IMG/VR virus record: IMGVR_UViG_3300044911_000639
Span: 1 to 25,538 of that record
From: a virus
DNA: 25,538 nt
Direction: 5' to 3' (one strand)
In this document: positions 1-7,748 of the stretch, piece after piece
Numbering within the stretch: position 1 is the stretch's first letter
Layout: each line of letters opens with the position of its first letter
Made by a program: the position numbers and the translations under genes
Notes under the pieces: generated by a model
What the model was told of the DNA's origin: nothing
Database searches by the model: none
What the model saw: the letters and a program-made list of their open reading frames with translations, nothing else

Positions 1-357
1 ATCGCCAATACCATAGTTAGTACTAATAGCGGTAAACAAACGAGTGTATAAAGGATTAGTACGACTAATAGCCTGGCCCTGACACAACAACCAACCTGTC
101 GGCGCAGTACTACCACCATACTGAGTGATCACACCAGCAGGCGTATAGTTATCCACATACGCTTTACGCACAGCCTGATTATCAGTCGTAGGATCAGTCG
201 CAGGCAAACTAGGGATAGCCGTGAACGCAATACTTGCGTCACGCTGAATAGTTTCAGTGTTCAAAAAATTAACGACACTTGTAAAGTTGGAGTTAACTTG
301 AGTACCATCAGCGTTAGTACCATTAGCGAACGTATAAGTAACAGCAGCAGTAGCCAT
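1..357 (-). CDS. Tail collar domain protein, N-terminal part (cut by window edge)
   Basis: The minus-strand frame opens with ATG at 357-355 and runs off the left edge, so only the first 119 residues are seen. An N-terminal stretch rich in small and polar residues (MATAAVTYTFANGTNADG) is followed at about residue 75 by GVITQYGGSTAPTGWLLCQG and then AISRTNPLYTRLF, the hallmark of the phage tail collar domain found in tail fibres and receptor-binding proteins. The role is therefore probably host-surface contact at the tail tip; the C-terminal adhesin part is missing here. Its ATG overlaps the TGA of the upstream nozzle-like gene (TGATG), which suggests translational coupling. The domain is recognised by eye and is a confident match; the exact tail position is inference. 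Confidence 0.85.
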   Translation of the reverse strand, partial: MATAAVTYTFANGTNADGTQVNSNFTSVVNFLNTETIQRDASIAFTAIPSLPATDPTTDNQAVRKAYVDNYTPAGVITQYGGSTAPTGWLLCQGQAISRTNPLYTRLFTAISTNYGIGD

Positions 358-1970
358 CAGGCACGCACCTTTCGTGGATTATATTTATAAGTAATAGAGT
401 TAACACCCCAAGGTTTGCCACCCTCACCCTGAATACTAAGTTGGACACTGCGAGCAAGTCCTAAAGACTTGCCGACAGCAAGGGCAGAACCAGTAGCACT
501 TTCGCCCCAATCAGCCTCATTCCAACCTTCGTTACCATCAGGTTCACTACCAGCAGTAGCAGTCCAAATAAGAGAATCACCCGAAGCATCCAAACTAACA
601 ACATAAGTTCTAGCAACGACAGACTCTTCCCAATCATGATAAACACGCAAAGTTAAATTAGTAGCAACACTCGTCTGCTTCACAACAAAGTCAGGTCGTC
701 TCCACATCTTACGATTAGAAACATTATTAGCGTCCTGCCAAGGAGTTTTATAATACGAACTAAAATTAGAAGGACCAGTACCCACATCGTCCTGATACAC
801 GCTCAACTGGTCAACCTTCAATACATAAGCATTAGAAGGATGGCAAACCAAATTGTAAGTCGTACCAGTAGACGTAACAAAATTGCAGCCACTACCCAAA
901 CCTTTCCCATCAGAAGTCTGATACTTACTCCAAGCACCACTCTGCTTCAAAGAAGGATCATAAATGAAACAAGCAGAAGCCTTAGTATCAGTACCCAAAG
1001 CAAGAGAAACCCAAATCTTTTGATTTACATTCGCAACACGAATTTCGCTTTGAGCGATATCGTTAACCCGTCCAGTTTGAACCAAAGGGCGAATAGCAGT
1101 AAACAAATCCATAAACTGCTGACCATCATACTTAAACAATCCATCAGGCCAAGAAAAAAAATACACAGCAGCCTCAGTAGCCACAACACTCAAAGGATTA
1201 ACAGCACCAACCTCATTTGTCAAGTTCACAACCTGAAACGTGTCAGTTGAATAACCCAAAATAGAAAATATTGCACGCTTCTTAAACACGAGAAGGTTGC
1301 CATTAAAAGGAATGATCGCAGTAATACCCGAACCACCCTCAACAATGTCAATATAATCGTTAGTCGCCCACGACTCACGATTAATAGGATGTGAGAAACG
1401 CACACGGTTCGGATAGTCAACGCCACCCTCAGTCGTGTACGCACACCACAAACGATCCACATGCGAAGTAATCAAACGAGACTTAGGAGCGCGTCCAGTA
1501 ACAGGAGAAGAATAATCATCTGTATACGCCGTACTCGCATCAGTTAACGCAGTAGCAGTAGAACCATTCCACCTGTAAGAAACACCACCAGTAGCAACAT
1601 AAGCAAAACTTTCAGTACTAGCAGACCACGCAGTAAACGACGCACCAAAAGGTGCAGTCGTAGAAATACCCATAGAAGTAAACGCTGTTGTCGTCGCATA
1701 ATAAACAGCACTATTAGCGGACAACAAAACCTGTGGAGTACTATGATCCCAAGCGTACAACGCCTTGGGAGTAAACGAACCATTCGAGATAGAACCAATA
1801 GCAGACGTATTTAACTTCGTCATACCACCACGCATAGTTAAACCACCACGTGGATCAATATCCACGTTCAACAGATCGGGTGACTCAGTGCGACCTAACT
1901 GGAAAGGATCAGCACGAAGGTTAAGCCCACCAGTAAAATCGTCTGTACGAAGCAACGACAAACGGCTCAT
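357..1970 (-). CDS. Tail nozzle-like / beta-propeller virion protein
   Basis: This 537-residue protein starts with a phrase common in podoviral tail nozzle or stabilisation proteins: an FTGGLNLRADPFQL segment, then a DLLNVDIDPRGGLTMRGG segment, a pattern seen where the chain enters a beta-propeller. The rest is rich in short beta-strand-like repeats, with no signal peptide or membrane segment. It lies directly between the head-tail adaptor gene and the tail-collar gene, where T7-like and P22-like phages carry the tail tubular B or gp10-type protein. ATG at 1970 overlaps the stop of the adaptor gene (ATGA), so translation is probably coupled. Function is inferred from position, length and the N-terminal motif; the sequence similarity is only recalled and was not computed. 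Confidence 0.6.
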   Translation of the reverse strand: MSRLSLLRTDDFTGGLNLRADPFQLGRTESPDLLNVDIDPRGGLTMRGGMTKLNTSAIGSISNGSFTPKALYAWDHSTPQVLLSANSAVYYATTTAFTSMGISTTAPFGASFTAWSASTESFAYVATGGVSYRWNGSTATALTDASTAYTDDYSSPVTGRAPKSRLITSHVDRLWCAYTTEGGVDYPNRVRFSHPINRESWATNDYIDIVEGGSGITAIIPFNGNLLVFKKRAIFSILGYSTDTFQVVNLTNEVGAVNPLSVVATEAAVYFFSWPDGLFKYDGQQFMDLFTAIRPLVQTGRVNDIAQSEIRVANVNQKIWVSLALGTDTKASACFIYDPSLKQSGAWSKYQTSDGKGLGSGCNFVTSTGTTYNLVCHPSNAYVLKVDQLSVYQDDVGTGPSNFSSYYKTPWQDANNVSNRKMWRRPDFVVKQTSVATNLTLRVYHDWEESVVARTYVVSLDASGDSLIWTATAGSEPDGNEGWNEADWGESATGSALAVGKSLGLARSVQLSIQGEGGKPWGVNSITYKYNPRKVRA

Positions 1971-2659
1971 TGACCAAGAGTCCTACCAAGTGATTGTAGC
2001 CACCAGCGACGAGAGTTATGAGGAGCACCATCAGAAACAGCGAGAGGTCGTTGCGACGAAGGACGCATAAGATCCTGCGCTGTTAATCGTACCGCTTCGT
2101 CAAATGATTTACGATAGAAGGAGGCGAGTTCAATGTCCTCTTGCAACTGGTACACTTGCGCCACCCCATAGTACACAAGACACTGATGTAAGCGTTCGTC
2201 TGCGTCAACTTCCGTGGAATCTGAAGCAGACCAGTCGTTAGGCTTACGATATCCACGAATAGTAAGCGGATACGTTGTGTCAGGTTTGGGCCACAAATGC
2301 ACTTGGTCTTGCCACAACGTGAAATACAATGGCCGTTGAACTTGGTCATAAGATCCGACCCAAACCGCTTCAGCATCATCATAACTAATAAACTCCAAAC
2401 GATTACCAACAGTAGAAGTATCAACAATAGAAGTAATCTCACGCAAGTTACCATCACCAATAGCATTAATCGCATACGCCCGTTGACCAGGAGTGGTAGT
2501 CATAGTGAACGTTTTTTGGTAGAACGGCCAACGCCGTTCCAAAGCAATAATACGATCAAAACCATCTTTGATGTACATTGTCAAAAGAGTGTCAGAAACA
2601 TCCTGTTGATCAAGGTCAACTATCTCACGAATCTTGGAACGGATCTCAGCTAGGTTCAC
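1967..2659 (-). CDS. Head-tail adaptor (tail tubular A / gp4-like)
   Basis: This 230-residue protein has the N-terminal pattern of podoviral head-completion adaptors: an amphipathic helix (NLAEIRSKIREIVDLDQQ), then a helix reading LLTMYIKDGFDRIIALERRW followed by PFYQ, then beta-rich segments including TTTPGQRAYAI. Such proteins form the ring beneath the portal to which the nozzle attaches. The start is GTG at 2659, chosen because AAGGAG lies 7 bases upstream; the next upstream gene overlaps it by 14 bases. The order adaptor, nozzle, collar fits a podovirus tail. The family assignment is from pattern recognition and context. Confidence 0.7.
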   Translation of the reverse strand: MNLAEIRSKIREIVDLDQQDVSDTLLTMYIKDGFDRIIALERRWPFYQKTFTMTTTPGQRAYAINAIGDGNLREITSIVDTSTVGNRLEFISYDDAEAVWVGSYDQVQRPLYFTLWQDQVHLWPKPDTTYPLTIRGYRKPNDWSASDSTEVDADERLHQCLVYYGVAQVYQLQEDIELASFYRKSFDEAVRLTAQDLMRPSSQRPLAVSDGAPHNSRRWWLQSLGRTLGQ

Positions 2660-2879
2660 TGGCTATCTCCTTCGCTTTCTGTCGTAGATGACCAATGCAA
2701 TAGTCAGTGCCTTTAGCACGAGCGCCTTGACATGTTTCTTCGTTAGCCATGCAGCGTGTATGCCCCATATAGGGCATACCGCCTGCAGGCGCGGGAGCGG
2801 CGTCTGCTGTAGCAAAAGGACGTGAGCCTATGTTTGCAGAGACTCCGTAGTATGAATATATAGGTGTTCCAGCCATCAT
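2646..2879 (-). CDS. Small Cys/His protein, possible zinc binder
   Basis: This is a 77-residue protein whose C-terminal half reads TRCMANEETCQGARAKGTDYC-IGH, giving Cys, Cys, Cys, His in a spacing that could hold one zinc ion. The N-terminal half is Gly/Ala/Pro rich and probably flexible. Similar short proteins with a GxxYCxxH ending occur in phage structural operons, but their function is unknown to me. Two adjacent ATG codons (2879 and 2876) are possible starts and neither has a strong ribosome binding site; a GTAACG motif lies 13 bases upstream. It overlaps the adaptor gene by 14 bases, so the pair is probably co-translated. Confidence 0.65.
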   Translation of the reverse strand: MMAGTPIYSYYGVSANIGSRPFATADAAPAPAGGMPYMGHTRCMANEETCQGARAKGTDYCIGHLRQKAKEIASEPS

Positions 2880-2892
2880 TAGTAGGCTGAAT

Positions 2893-2899
2893 CGTTACC
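2893..2899 (-). promoter_or_regulatory. GTAACG late-gene motif, copy 5
   Basis: On the minus strand this reads GGTAACG, 13 bases before the first ATG of the small Cys protein, in a gap of only 19 bases. The same hexamer occurs in four other late-strand gaps (3387, 5261, 7743, 9918). A TACTAA sequence follows 8 bases downstream. Promoter activity is inference. Confidence 0.35.
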
Positions 2900-3348
2900 T
2901 ACTTCTTTTTAGCGCGTGCCTGAGCACCACGTGGAGCAGCCTTCTTGACAACTCTTGGTTTTACAATCGCATCAGATGACTTAATACGTTCACCGTAGTG
3001 TGACCACCAAGTTTCTCCTGAACTATCGCCTTCTTCGGCCATTCCTGACATTTTTTTATTTTCAGAAATGCGTTTCCCATTATTAATTTTTTTAGTACTA
3101 CTTTCAACAGTGCGGTAATTAGCGTACTCCTTCCCGTCACGTCCAGTATGCGTGCCTTTATTTTTTGAAGGTATTCCACGAGTATCTGCTCCACCAAACT
3201 GTTTGCCTGAACGACGAGCGAGACTGTCGGCAGTTCCCCTTGGTTTAGACTTACTTGCAGCAGCAGCACCAGCAGCAGCATCAGCAGAACGACCAGTTCG
3301 GCTAACAGTAGACTTCTTTGGCTTAGGCATAGGTGGCTTACGGGGCAT
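2899..3348 (-). CDS. Basic Lys/Ala/Ser-rich virion-region protein, unknown
   Basis: This 149-residue protein is strongly basic and low in complexity. The N-terminus is Pro/Lys rich (MPRKPPMPKPKKS), followed by an Ala run near residue 24 and a Lys/Arg-rich C-terminus ending ARAKKK. No catalytic motif, membrane segment or zinc motif is visible. It is the first gene after the capsid terminator, with ATG at 3348 preceded by a good ribosome binding site (TTAGGAG) and a GTAACG motif 38 bases upstream. It may bind DNA or act in the capsid interior, by charge and position, but I do not recognise a family. Confidence 0.7.
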   Translation of the reverse strand: MPRKPPMPKPKKSTVSRTGRSADAAAGAAAASKSKPRGTADSLARRSGKQFGGADTRGIPSKNKGTHTGRDGKEYANYRTVESSTKKINNGKRISENKKMSGMAEEGDSSGETWWSHYGERIKSSDAIVKPRVVKKAAPRGAQARAKKK

Positions 3349-3386
3349 AATATCTCCTAAAATAGATTCCTATAAGATGAATTAAG

Positions 3387-3393
3387 CGTTACC
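3387..3393 (-). promoter_or_regulatory. GTAACG late-gene motif, copy 4
   Basis: On the minus strand this reads GGTAACG, just downstream of the capsid terminator and 38 bases before the ATG of the basic protein. TTATAGGAAT follows about 11 bases later and could be a -10 element. Its place between a terminator and a gene with its own ribosome binding site makes this the best of the five candidates for a promoter. Confidence 0.45.
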
Positions 3394-3399
3394 CATAAC

Positions 3400-3428
3400 A
3401 ACAAAAAACCCACCCCGAAGGGTGGGTT
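3400..3428 (-). terminator. Intrinsic terminator after the major capsid gene
   Basis: On the minus strand a 9-bp perfect stem, AACCCACCC pairing with GGGTGGGTT, closes a TTCG tetraloop (plus-strand loop 3416-3419). A T-rich tail (TTTTGTTG) follows. It starts 25 bases after the capsid stop codon. The U tract is on the minus strand only, so it ends late transcription after the capsid gene. Confidence 0.85.
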
Positions 3429-3452
3429 CTCTGCATTCCTTGTCGGAAAAAC

Positions 3453-4418
3453 TCAGGCAGTCTTAGCCGTAAGCTTACCCTGCTTTTCGCGGTTACGAAT
3501 CGTAAGGTTACCGTAGCACAAGATGAGCGCATAGCGAGCATCCATGTTCTCAGGACGAAGGAATTCGGTATTAGCGAACCACTTGTCTGAGTGACCTACA
3601 AGGCTGATGTACTTGCTGTTCAAGAAGTACATAACACCCGAGGTGCAATGAACGTCATAAGCAACAGGAGCAGCCTTGAACAAAAGGTTTTGGAAGCCTG
3701 CATCAGCAGTCTTAGTGTCCGTGTAGCGCAGTTGAGGCTGCAACAATGATTCATACTTTTCAAACAAAGTCTGAGTAGTAAGAACCATATCAGGATGATC
3801 GTTACCAACACTAACAGTGTTGTAAGCAGTCGTCATCTGAGCAAGAGTCAAAGCACCAGCAGTGTTCTCTTCATATGAACGCCACCAATCGTTGTTCTGA
3901 CCTGAAGCCGAGTTGATCCCACCAACAGTGTTACCTGATTCAACCAAGTTACCAAGGCCGTTCCAAGACTTACCGCTGTCAGTACCACCAGCACCAAGAG
4001 TGTCAGTACCGTTACCGAAGAACATACGGTTGAAGCCTTCCTTCATTGATTCTTCAGCCTGCATAATCTTGGCTTCAAGAAGGTTAAGGATAGCCTGCTC
4101 ACCATTGTTCTTAGCTTCTTCAATACCGCTGATAGCGATAGAAACAGCGTACTGCTTCCAATCGTATTCAGCAGCCGACATTCCTTCTTGAGGAGTCAAA
4201 GCCAATGTGTCGTAGCCACTGTAAGGTGCAACAGTAGATGATTCACCATAAATCAATGGTTCAACAATCTTAGTTCCACCATTCAACATGCGGATACGGC
4301 CTTTGTCCATCAAATGATAGGTCAAAGGACGTGCAGTGAACACGTTGTCAGTGAGGGTCTTGCGATAGTTCGCAATCGTTGTGGATAGAAGTGCGTCAAA
4401 GTTAGCATTACCAGGCAT
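3453..4418 (-). CDS. Major capsid protein (HK97 fold)
   Basis: This 321-residue protein follows the scaffold gene and precedes a strong terminator, the usual place for the major capsid protein. Features typical of this HK97-type family are the N-terminal FDALLSTTIANYRKTLTDNV segment, the strand and helix around GTKIVEPLIYGESSTV, a long central helix (EQAILNLLEAKIMQAEESMK) and a C-terminal region ending in ALILCYGNLTIRNREKQGKL. The length is normal for podoviral capsids. ATG at 4418 has an AAAGGAAC ribosome binding site. It is probably made in large amounts from a scaffold-capsid unit bounded by the motif at 5261 and the terminator at 3400-3428. The fold call rests on recognisable sequence style and context. 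Confidence 0.88.
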   Translation of the reverse strand: MPGNANFDALLSTTIANYRKTLTDNVFTARPLTYHLMDKGRIRMLNGGTKIVEPLIYGESSTVAPYSGYDTLALTPQEGMSAAEYDWKQYAVSIAISGIEEAKNNGEQAILNLLEAKIMQAEESMKEGFNRMFFGNGTDTLGAGGTDSGKSWNGLGNLVESGNTVGGINSASGQNNDWWRSYEENTAGALTLAQMTTAYNTVSVGNDHPDMVLTTQTLFEKYESLLQPQLRYTDTKTADAGFQNLLFKAAPVAYDVHCTSGVMYFLNSKYISLVGHSDKWFANTEFLRPENMDARYALILCYGNLTIRNREKQGKLTAKTA

Positions 4419-4436
4419 GATAGTTCCTTTATAGGG

Positions 4437-5210
4437 TTAGGAGACGCCGTGAGTTCTCTTTGCAGAGTTCCAGGCATCAGAAATTGAACGGACGGTGCCG
4501 ACTGCATCCTTGCCAGCCTTAGCAGACGATGCACCTGAAACAACAGATGCAGTACGTTTACTTTCAACAGCCTTAGTATCACGAGAAGGTTCTGCCTTCT
4601 TTGTTCTAACGCGATCAAAAGCTACCTGCTTAAAAACGGCTTCAAGGTTAGTGTTGCCTTGCGCGAGCGCGGCGGCCACTACTTCTTGAGGGTTGAAATC
4701 TTCACCATAAGTGTTTTGCAGTCGCTGGATTTCCTCTTCAAGCCTCTGCTGTGCTTGCATCTGCTCAAACGCGCTAACGCGTTTATCAATTTCTTGCAGA
4801 CGCTTATCCACTGGGTCGTCTTGCTGGAATTCATCCATGAAATAGTCATCATCAACCATACGCTGTGCCTCTTTACGAGTCACACCATAATGGTTAGTTA
4901 ACAAATCAATAGTTCCAGCAGGGTCGTTTTCCAATGCCTGCCTAATGGCAGAAGCCCATTGAAGTTCCTGCTTCTGTGATGCTAGTTCTTGAGTCTTACG
5001 GGTATAATCCGCTTGACGTGAATAACCAGCAATTGCTTCCGAAAGAGGTACACGAACATCTTCTCCATCAACTTTAACAGTAATATAGTGATCACTGTAT
5101 TCGTCAATGTCTAAAAGTGGTGCATCAAATTCTTCTGCTTCACCCATCCCTTCAACTTGTCCATCATCAATGGGGTCGAATTCTGAGTCATTTGTAAAAG
5201 TGTCAGACAC
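4437..5210 (-). CDS. Capsid scaffolding protein
   Basis: This 257-residue acidic protein lies between portal and capsid, as scaffold genes do. The N-terminus is rich in Asp and Glu, residues 45-75 contain a YITVKVDGEDVRVPLSEAI strand-helix unit followed by GYSRQADYTRKTQEL, and a long helical, coiled-coil-like stretch (about 75-190, many Gln, Glu, Leu) follows. The C-terminus is basic, as expected for the capsid-binding helix. Scaffold proteins guide procapsid assembly and then leave or are cut. The start is GTG at 5210, supported by AAAGGAG 6 bases upstream. The gap to the capsid gene is 18 bases. Confidence 0.8.
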   Translation of the reverse strand: MSDTFTNDSEFDPIDDGQVEGMGEAEEFDAPLLDIDEYSDHYITVKVDGEDVRVPLSEAIAGYSRQADYTRKTQELASQKQELQWASAIRQALENDPAGTIDLLTNHYGVTRKEAQRMVDDDYFMDEFQQDDPVDKRLQEIDKRVSAFEQMQAQQRLEEEIQRLQNTYGEDFNPQEVVAAALAQGNTNLEAVFKQVAFDRVRTKKAEPSRDTKAVESKRTASVVSGASSAKAGKDAVGTVRSISDAWNSAKRTHGVS

Positions 5211-5260
5211 TTTGTTTCTCCTTTAGAGTCCACACGGTTGCTCTACATATAGGAATAGTG

Positions 5261-5266
5261 CGTTAC
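5261..5266 (-). promoter_or_regulatory. GTAACG late-gene motif, copy 3
   Basis: On the minus strand this reads TGTAACG in the gap after the portal gene, 50 bases before the scaffold start. A CCTATATG sequence follows about 8 bases later. A promoter here would give extra transcription of scaffold and capsid, and the unit ends at the 3400-3428 terminator. This is inference from position and recurrence. Confidence 0.4.
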
Positions 5267-5267
5267 A

Positions 5268-7115
5268 TTAAGTGTTAGGTAATTGCATACCCATACGCTG
5301 CGACAAAGCCGCAAGTACCGCAGGATCAACACCTGACAACGCTTCAGGACCTTGAGGCATCGGCCCCATAGCACCAAGATTAGTAGGTGGCATAGCCATA
5401 GCCTCGGGAGGCATGGGTGCGCCACCAGGAGGCAACATGCCCTGCTCGGGAGGCATAGGGACACCTTCAGGTGGCATACCACCCTGTTCAGGCGGAGCCA
5501 TAGGTGATGGTGCTTCCTGAATAAACTGATCAGGGTTCTTAATACCGAAACCGAACTGTAGAACATGTCCAGCCAATGCTGGCATGTTCACAATGCCCAT
5601 ACCAGCAAATGGGGCCATAGCATCTACAAGTTGCAAAGCCATTTGTCGTCGGAACGACTCATTACTAGGCGCAGTAGACCCAGCCTCAACTTCAAAGTCA
5701 AACTCACCAGCAATATAGTCAGCATCAAAAGTAACCCACAAAGGTTCGCCATCTCTACCAACAATACGAGCAACTTGTTCGCCAGTCATAAACTGCTGTG
5801 CTAACCCAACAAGACGCAAAGCAACCTCAGCAATAGCACCCTCAATGGTAGCCAACTTGTCAGCCGCACGAGCGTTAGCCGCGTCCTGCACAATAGCCGC
5901 TTCTGTCGCTGTGCGACGAATCTCGGGAACACCACCACGCTGATACTCGGACACACCCGAAACAGTCTGAATGTCACCTTCAATAATATCTGACTGACGA
6001 TAGAACTCGGGAGGAGTCATAACAGCAGGGAAAGGAGCAACAACATTAGCAAGGTTCTCGTCACCACTAACTGGAACCATCACATTGTCGTAGTCTGATT
6101 CTAAAGCGTCACGGCCATCAGCATCAAACGCCGATTCCTTATAGAGGTACTTACGTGAATACCGTTTACGGTGATTCATCATCTGAGTACGAGTCGCATT
6201 CAACTCACGTTGAAGCGGCTCAATAGCCTCAAGATCACCCATAGGATAGAAGTAGTCAGGAATATCGTAGTTGCGGATCATTACGAAAGGATGACCAAAC
6301 GCATACGGCATATCCATAGGCTTAACTAGATACTGATCGCCACCATCGCAGAACACAGACATCGTCTTTTTAACGATGTCGTAGAATTCCCAAACTTCAA
6401 CATATCCTTCTTCGGTATCTTGAATTTGACGTTTGCCTGGATCTTCGTTATAGCGACCCCAAGAAGTAGCATTGATGCTCTCGCGCGCCGCGCGTGAGTA
6501 TCGCTTATCCGACTTAACCTCAGTAAGCGTACGACGAATACGCTGAGCAATCCAACGCGCGTCCTGCATGGACGTAGCGTCAGGATCAACAAACACATCA
6601 AATGGTGATACACGCTCAACAAAAGGACGATCCTCAGTAACAATAATAGTAGGCGTAATCTCGTTGCCTTCTACCTGTGCATCAGATTGATCTCCTTCTT
6701 CAGAGATACTCTCCTCTTCCACATAACGATAACCACACTTAAGCCAGCCATGACCAACAATAAGAAAGTCTTTTACAGCCCTACGGAACTCAGGACGCAC
6801 TTTATAGTGCTTCCACCAGTAGTTAATAACAGCCTCAGTAATAATTGCTTTAGGTGCGTCATCGGGACGACGAGCGTTAACGGCGATCTTAGGATAGTTA
6901 ACAGCAACGCTAGGAGCAATAACGTTTACGGTAGAGAACGAAATATTAACAAGCAAACGATCTTCAGGAGAAATGTCCTCATACTGCTTACCCCGATACA
7001 AGTCAATTAGGCGACGCCAAAGATCATCATAATCTTCTTCACGACGCCACCGTTTTGTCGTAGCAATCTTCTGCTTATATTTGCTAAGAGTTTCTGAATG
7101 CGTTTGCCGCGCCAT
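5268..7115 (-). CDS. Portal protein
   Basis: This 615-residue protein forms the dodecameric channel at one capsid vertex through which DNA passes. Portal-like features are the N-terminal YDDLWRRLIDLYRGKQY helix, the segment LVNISFSTVNVIAPSVAVNY, the WLKCGYRYVEEES strand, FVERVSPFDVFVDPDA, a helical stem region (LEAIEPLQRELNATRTQMMN) and a helix near GGVPEIRRTATEAAIVQDAA. The last 100 residues hold a Pro/Met/Gly-rich repeat tract (PPEQGGMPPEG and variants) that is probably disordered. ATG at 7115 lies 2 bases after the stop of the small membrane-protein gene, so coupled translation is likely; no good ribosome binding site is seen. Confidence 0.88.
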   Translation of the reverse strand: MARQTHSETLSKYKQKIATTKRWRREEDYDDLWRRLIDLYRGKQYEDISPEDRLLVNISFSTVNVIAPSVAVNYPKIAVNARRPDDAPKAIITEAVINYWWKHYKVRPEFRRAVKDFLIVGHGWLKCGYRYVEEESISEEGDQSDAQVEGNEITPTIIVTEDRPFVERVSPFDVFVDPDATSMQDARWIAQRIRRTLTEVKSDKRYSRAARESINATSWGRYNEDPGKRQIQDTEEGYVEVWEFYDIVKKTMSVFCDGGDQYLVKPMDMPYAFGHPFVMIRNYDIPDYFYPMGDLEAIEPLQRELNATRTQMMNHRKRYSRKYLYKESAFDADGRDALESDYDNVMVPVSGDENLANVVAPFPAVMTPPEFYRQSDIIEGDIQTVSGVSEYQRGGVPEIRRTATEAAIVQDAANARAADKLATIEGAIAEVALRLVGLAQQFMTGEQVARIVGRDGEPLWVTFDADYIAGEFDFEVEAGSTAPSNESFRRQMALQLVDAMAPFAGMGIVNMPALAGHVLQFGFGIKNPDQFIQEAPSPMAPPEQGGMPPEGVPMPPEQGMLPPGGAPMPPEAMAMPPTNLGAMGPMPQGPEALSGVDPAVLAALSQRMGMQLPNT

Positions 7116-7117
7116 TA

Positions 7118-7306
7118 CTATTCACCATCAATGCTATTAATGTACTCTTCAGAAGCACGATAAACAAAGTTAATAAGTGCGCCAACACCAGTCCACAAGG
7201 CAGTTTTCCAAATTTCTAAACCACCTACAGCACCACCTACAAGGATACCTGTTGAGGCAAACACGAATGTTGCGACTGCTTTCTTGGCTGATTCTGAATA
7301 TTTCAT
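7118..7306 (-). CDS. Small two-helix membrane protein, holin candidate
   Basis: This 62-residue protein has two predicted membrane helices (about residues 9-27 and 33-50) with a short Gly turn between them and a charged C-terminus. Size and topology match small holins of the r1t type, which open the inner membrane for the lysin at the end of infection. Its ATG overlaps the stop of the next membrane gene (ATGA), so the two are made together. The lysin candidate is about 16 kb away at the other end of the window, so linkage does not prove the role; an unrelated membrane function is possible. Confidence 0.6.
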   Translation of the reverse strand: MKYSESAKKAVATFVFASTGILVGGAVGGLEIWKTALWTGVGALINFVYRASEEYINSIDGE

Positions 7307-7518
7307 AATCCCTCTTTCAAGTGGTATTCAACATGATCGTCCAAACGATCATCTATGTGGTCAACTTTATCTTCAATACGGCGAAGAACTTTATAGTTCT
7401 CGCCATGTTCCCTGGTATTGCGAGTGTCGTACCTTTTCAAAGCCAACATTAGAGGACCACCGATAAGTGCGACGACAATGGGGGTGATCCAATGCATTTT
7501 AGACCCAACGAGTCCCAA
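7303..7518 (-). CDS. Membrane protein with C-terminal coiled coil
   Basis: This 71-residue protein has one hydrophobic helix near the N-terminus (WITPIVVALIGGPLMLAL, about residues 10-27). A charged helix of heptad character follows (YKVLRRIEDKVDHIDDRLDD, about 43-62). Such anchored coiled-coil proteins lie beside holin genes in many phages of Gram-positive hosts, and may act as antiholin, second holin or lysis accessory. It overlaps the zinc-finger gene upstream by 20 bases and the next membrane gene by 4 bases. The role is inferred from architecture and neighbour only. Confidence 0.55.
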   Translation of the reverse strand: MGLVGSKMHWITPIVVALIGGPLMLALKRYDTRNTREHGENYKVLRRIEDKVDHIDDRLDDHVEYHLKEGL

Positions 7519-7726
7519 CAGGTTCGGCTTTAATACCAGCCGCAGTGGCTTGCCTCATTTGCTCATCTTGACGTTGTTTAATAGTCGGGCCATGAAAGTC
7601 CTCTTGGCCGTGTGCAAATCCTAGACGAATGCCTTTTAGATGGCATGCGAAACATACCGCGCCTCTACGCGGAAGTACGTCAAAGGAGAACAGTTTTGAA
7701 CATTCTGTGCAGTTAATAGATCCCAT
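7499..7726 (-). CDS. Small zinc-finger protein
   Basis: This 75-residue protein has two CxxC knuckles, CTEC at residues 6-9 and CFAC near 25-28, which would bind one zinc. A conserved-looking tail follows (GIRLGFAHGQEDFHGPT). Proteins with this tail are common beside terminase or portal genes of actinobacterial phages, but no function is known to me. ATG at 7726 is preferred to the GTG one codon upstream. There is no clear ribosome binding site, but a GTAACG motif sits 16 bases upstream. Confidence 0.65.
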   Translation of the reverse strand: MGSINCTECSKLFSFDVLPRRGAVCFACHLKGIRLGFAHGQEDFHGPTIKQRQDEQMRQATAAGIKAEPVGTRWV

Positions 7727-7742
7727 CACATTAACAATGGTT

Positions 7743-7748
7743 CGTTAC
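7743..7748 (-). promoter_or_regulatory. GTAACG late-gene motif, copy 2
   Basis: On the minus strand this reads TGTAACG. It overlaps the stop codon of the large terminase and lies 16 bases before the zinc-finger ATG, in a gap of fewer than 20 bases. A TTAATG sequence follows about 9 bases later. Function is inferred from recurrence only. Confidence 0.3.

Noticed and set aside
5380-5510. Short repeats in the Pro/Met/Gly-rich part of the portal gene as a CRISPR-like or iteron array
   Set aside because: They are irregular coding repeats (PPE-Q-G type) in frame with the portal C-terminus, with no constant spacer length.
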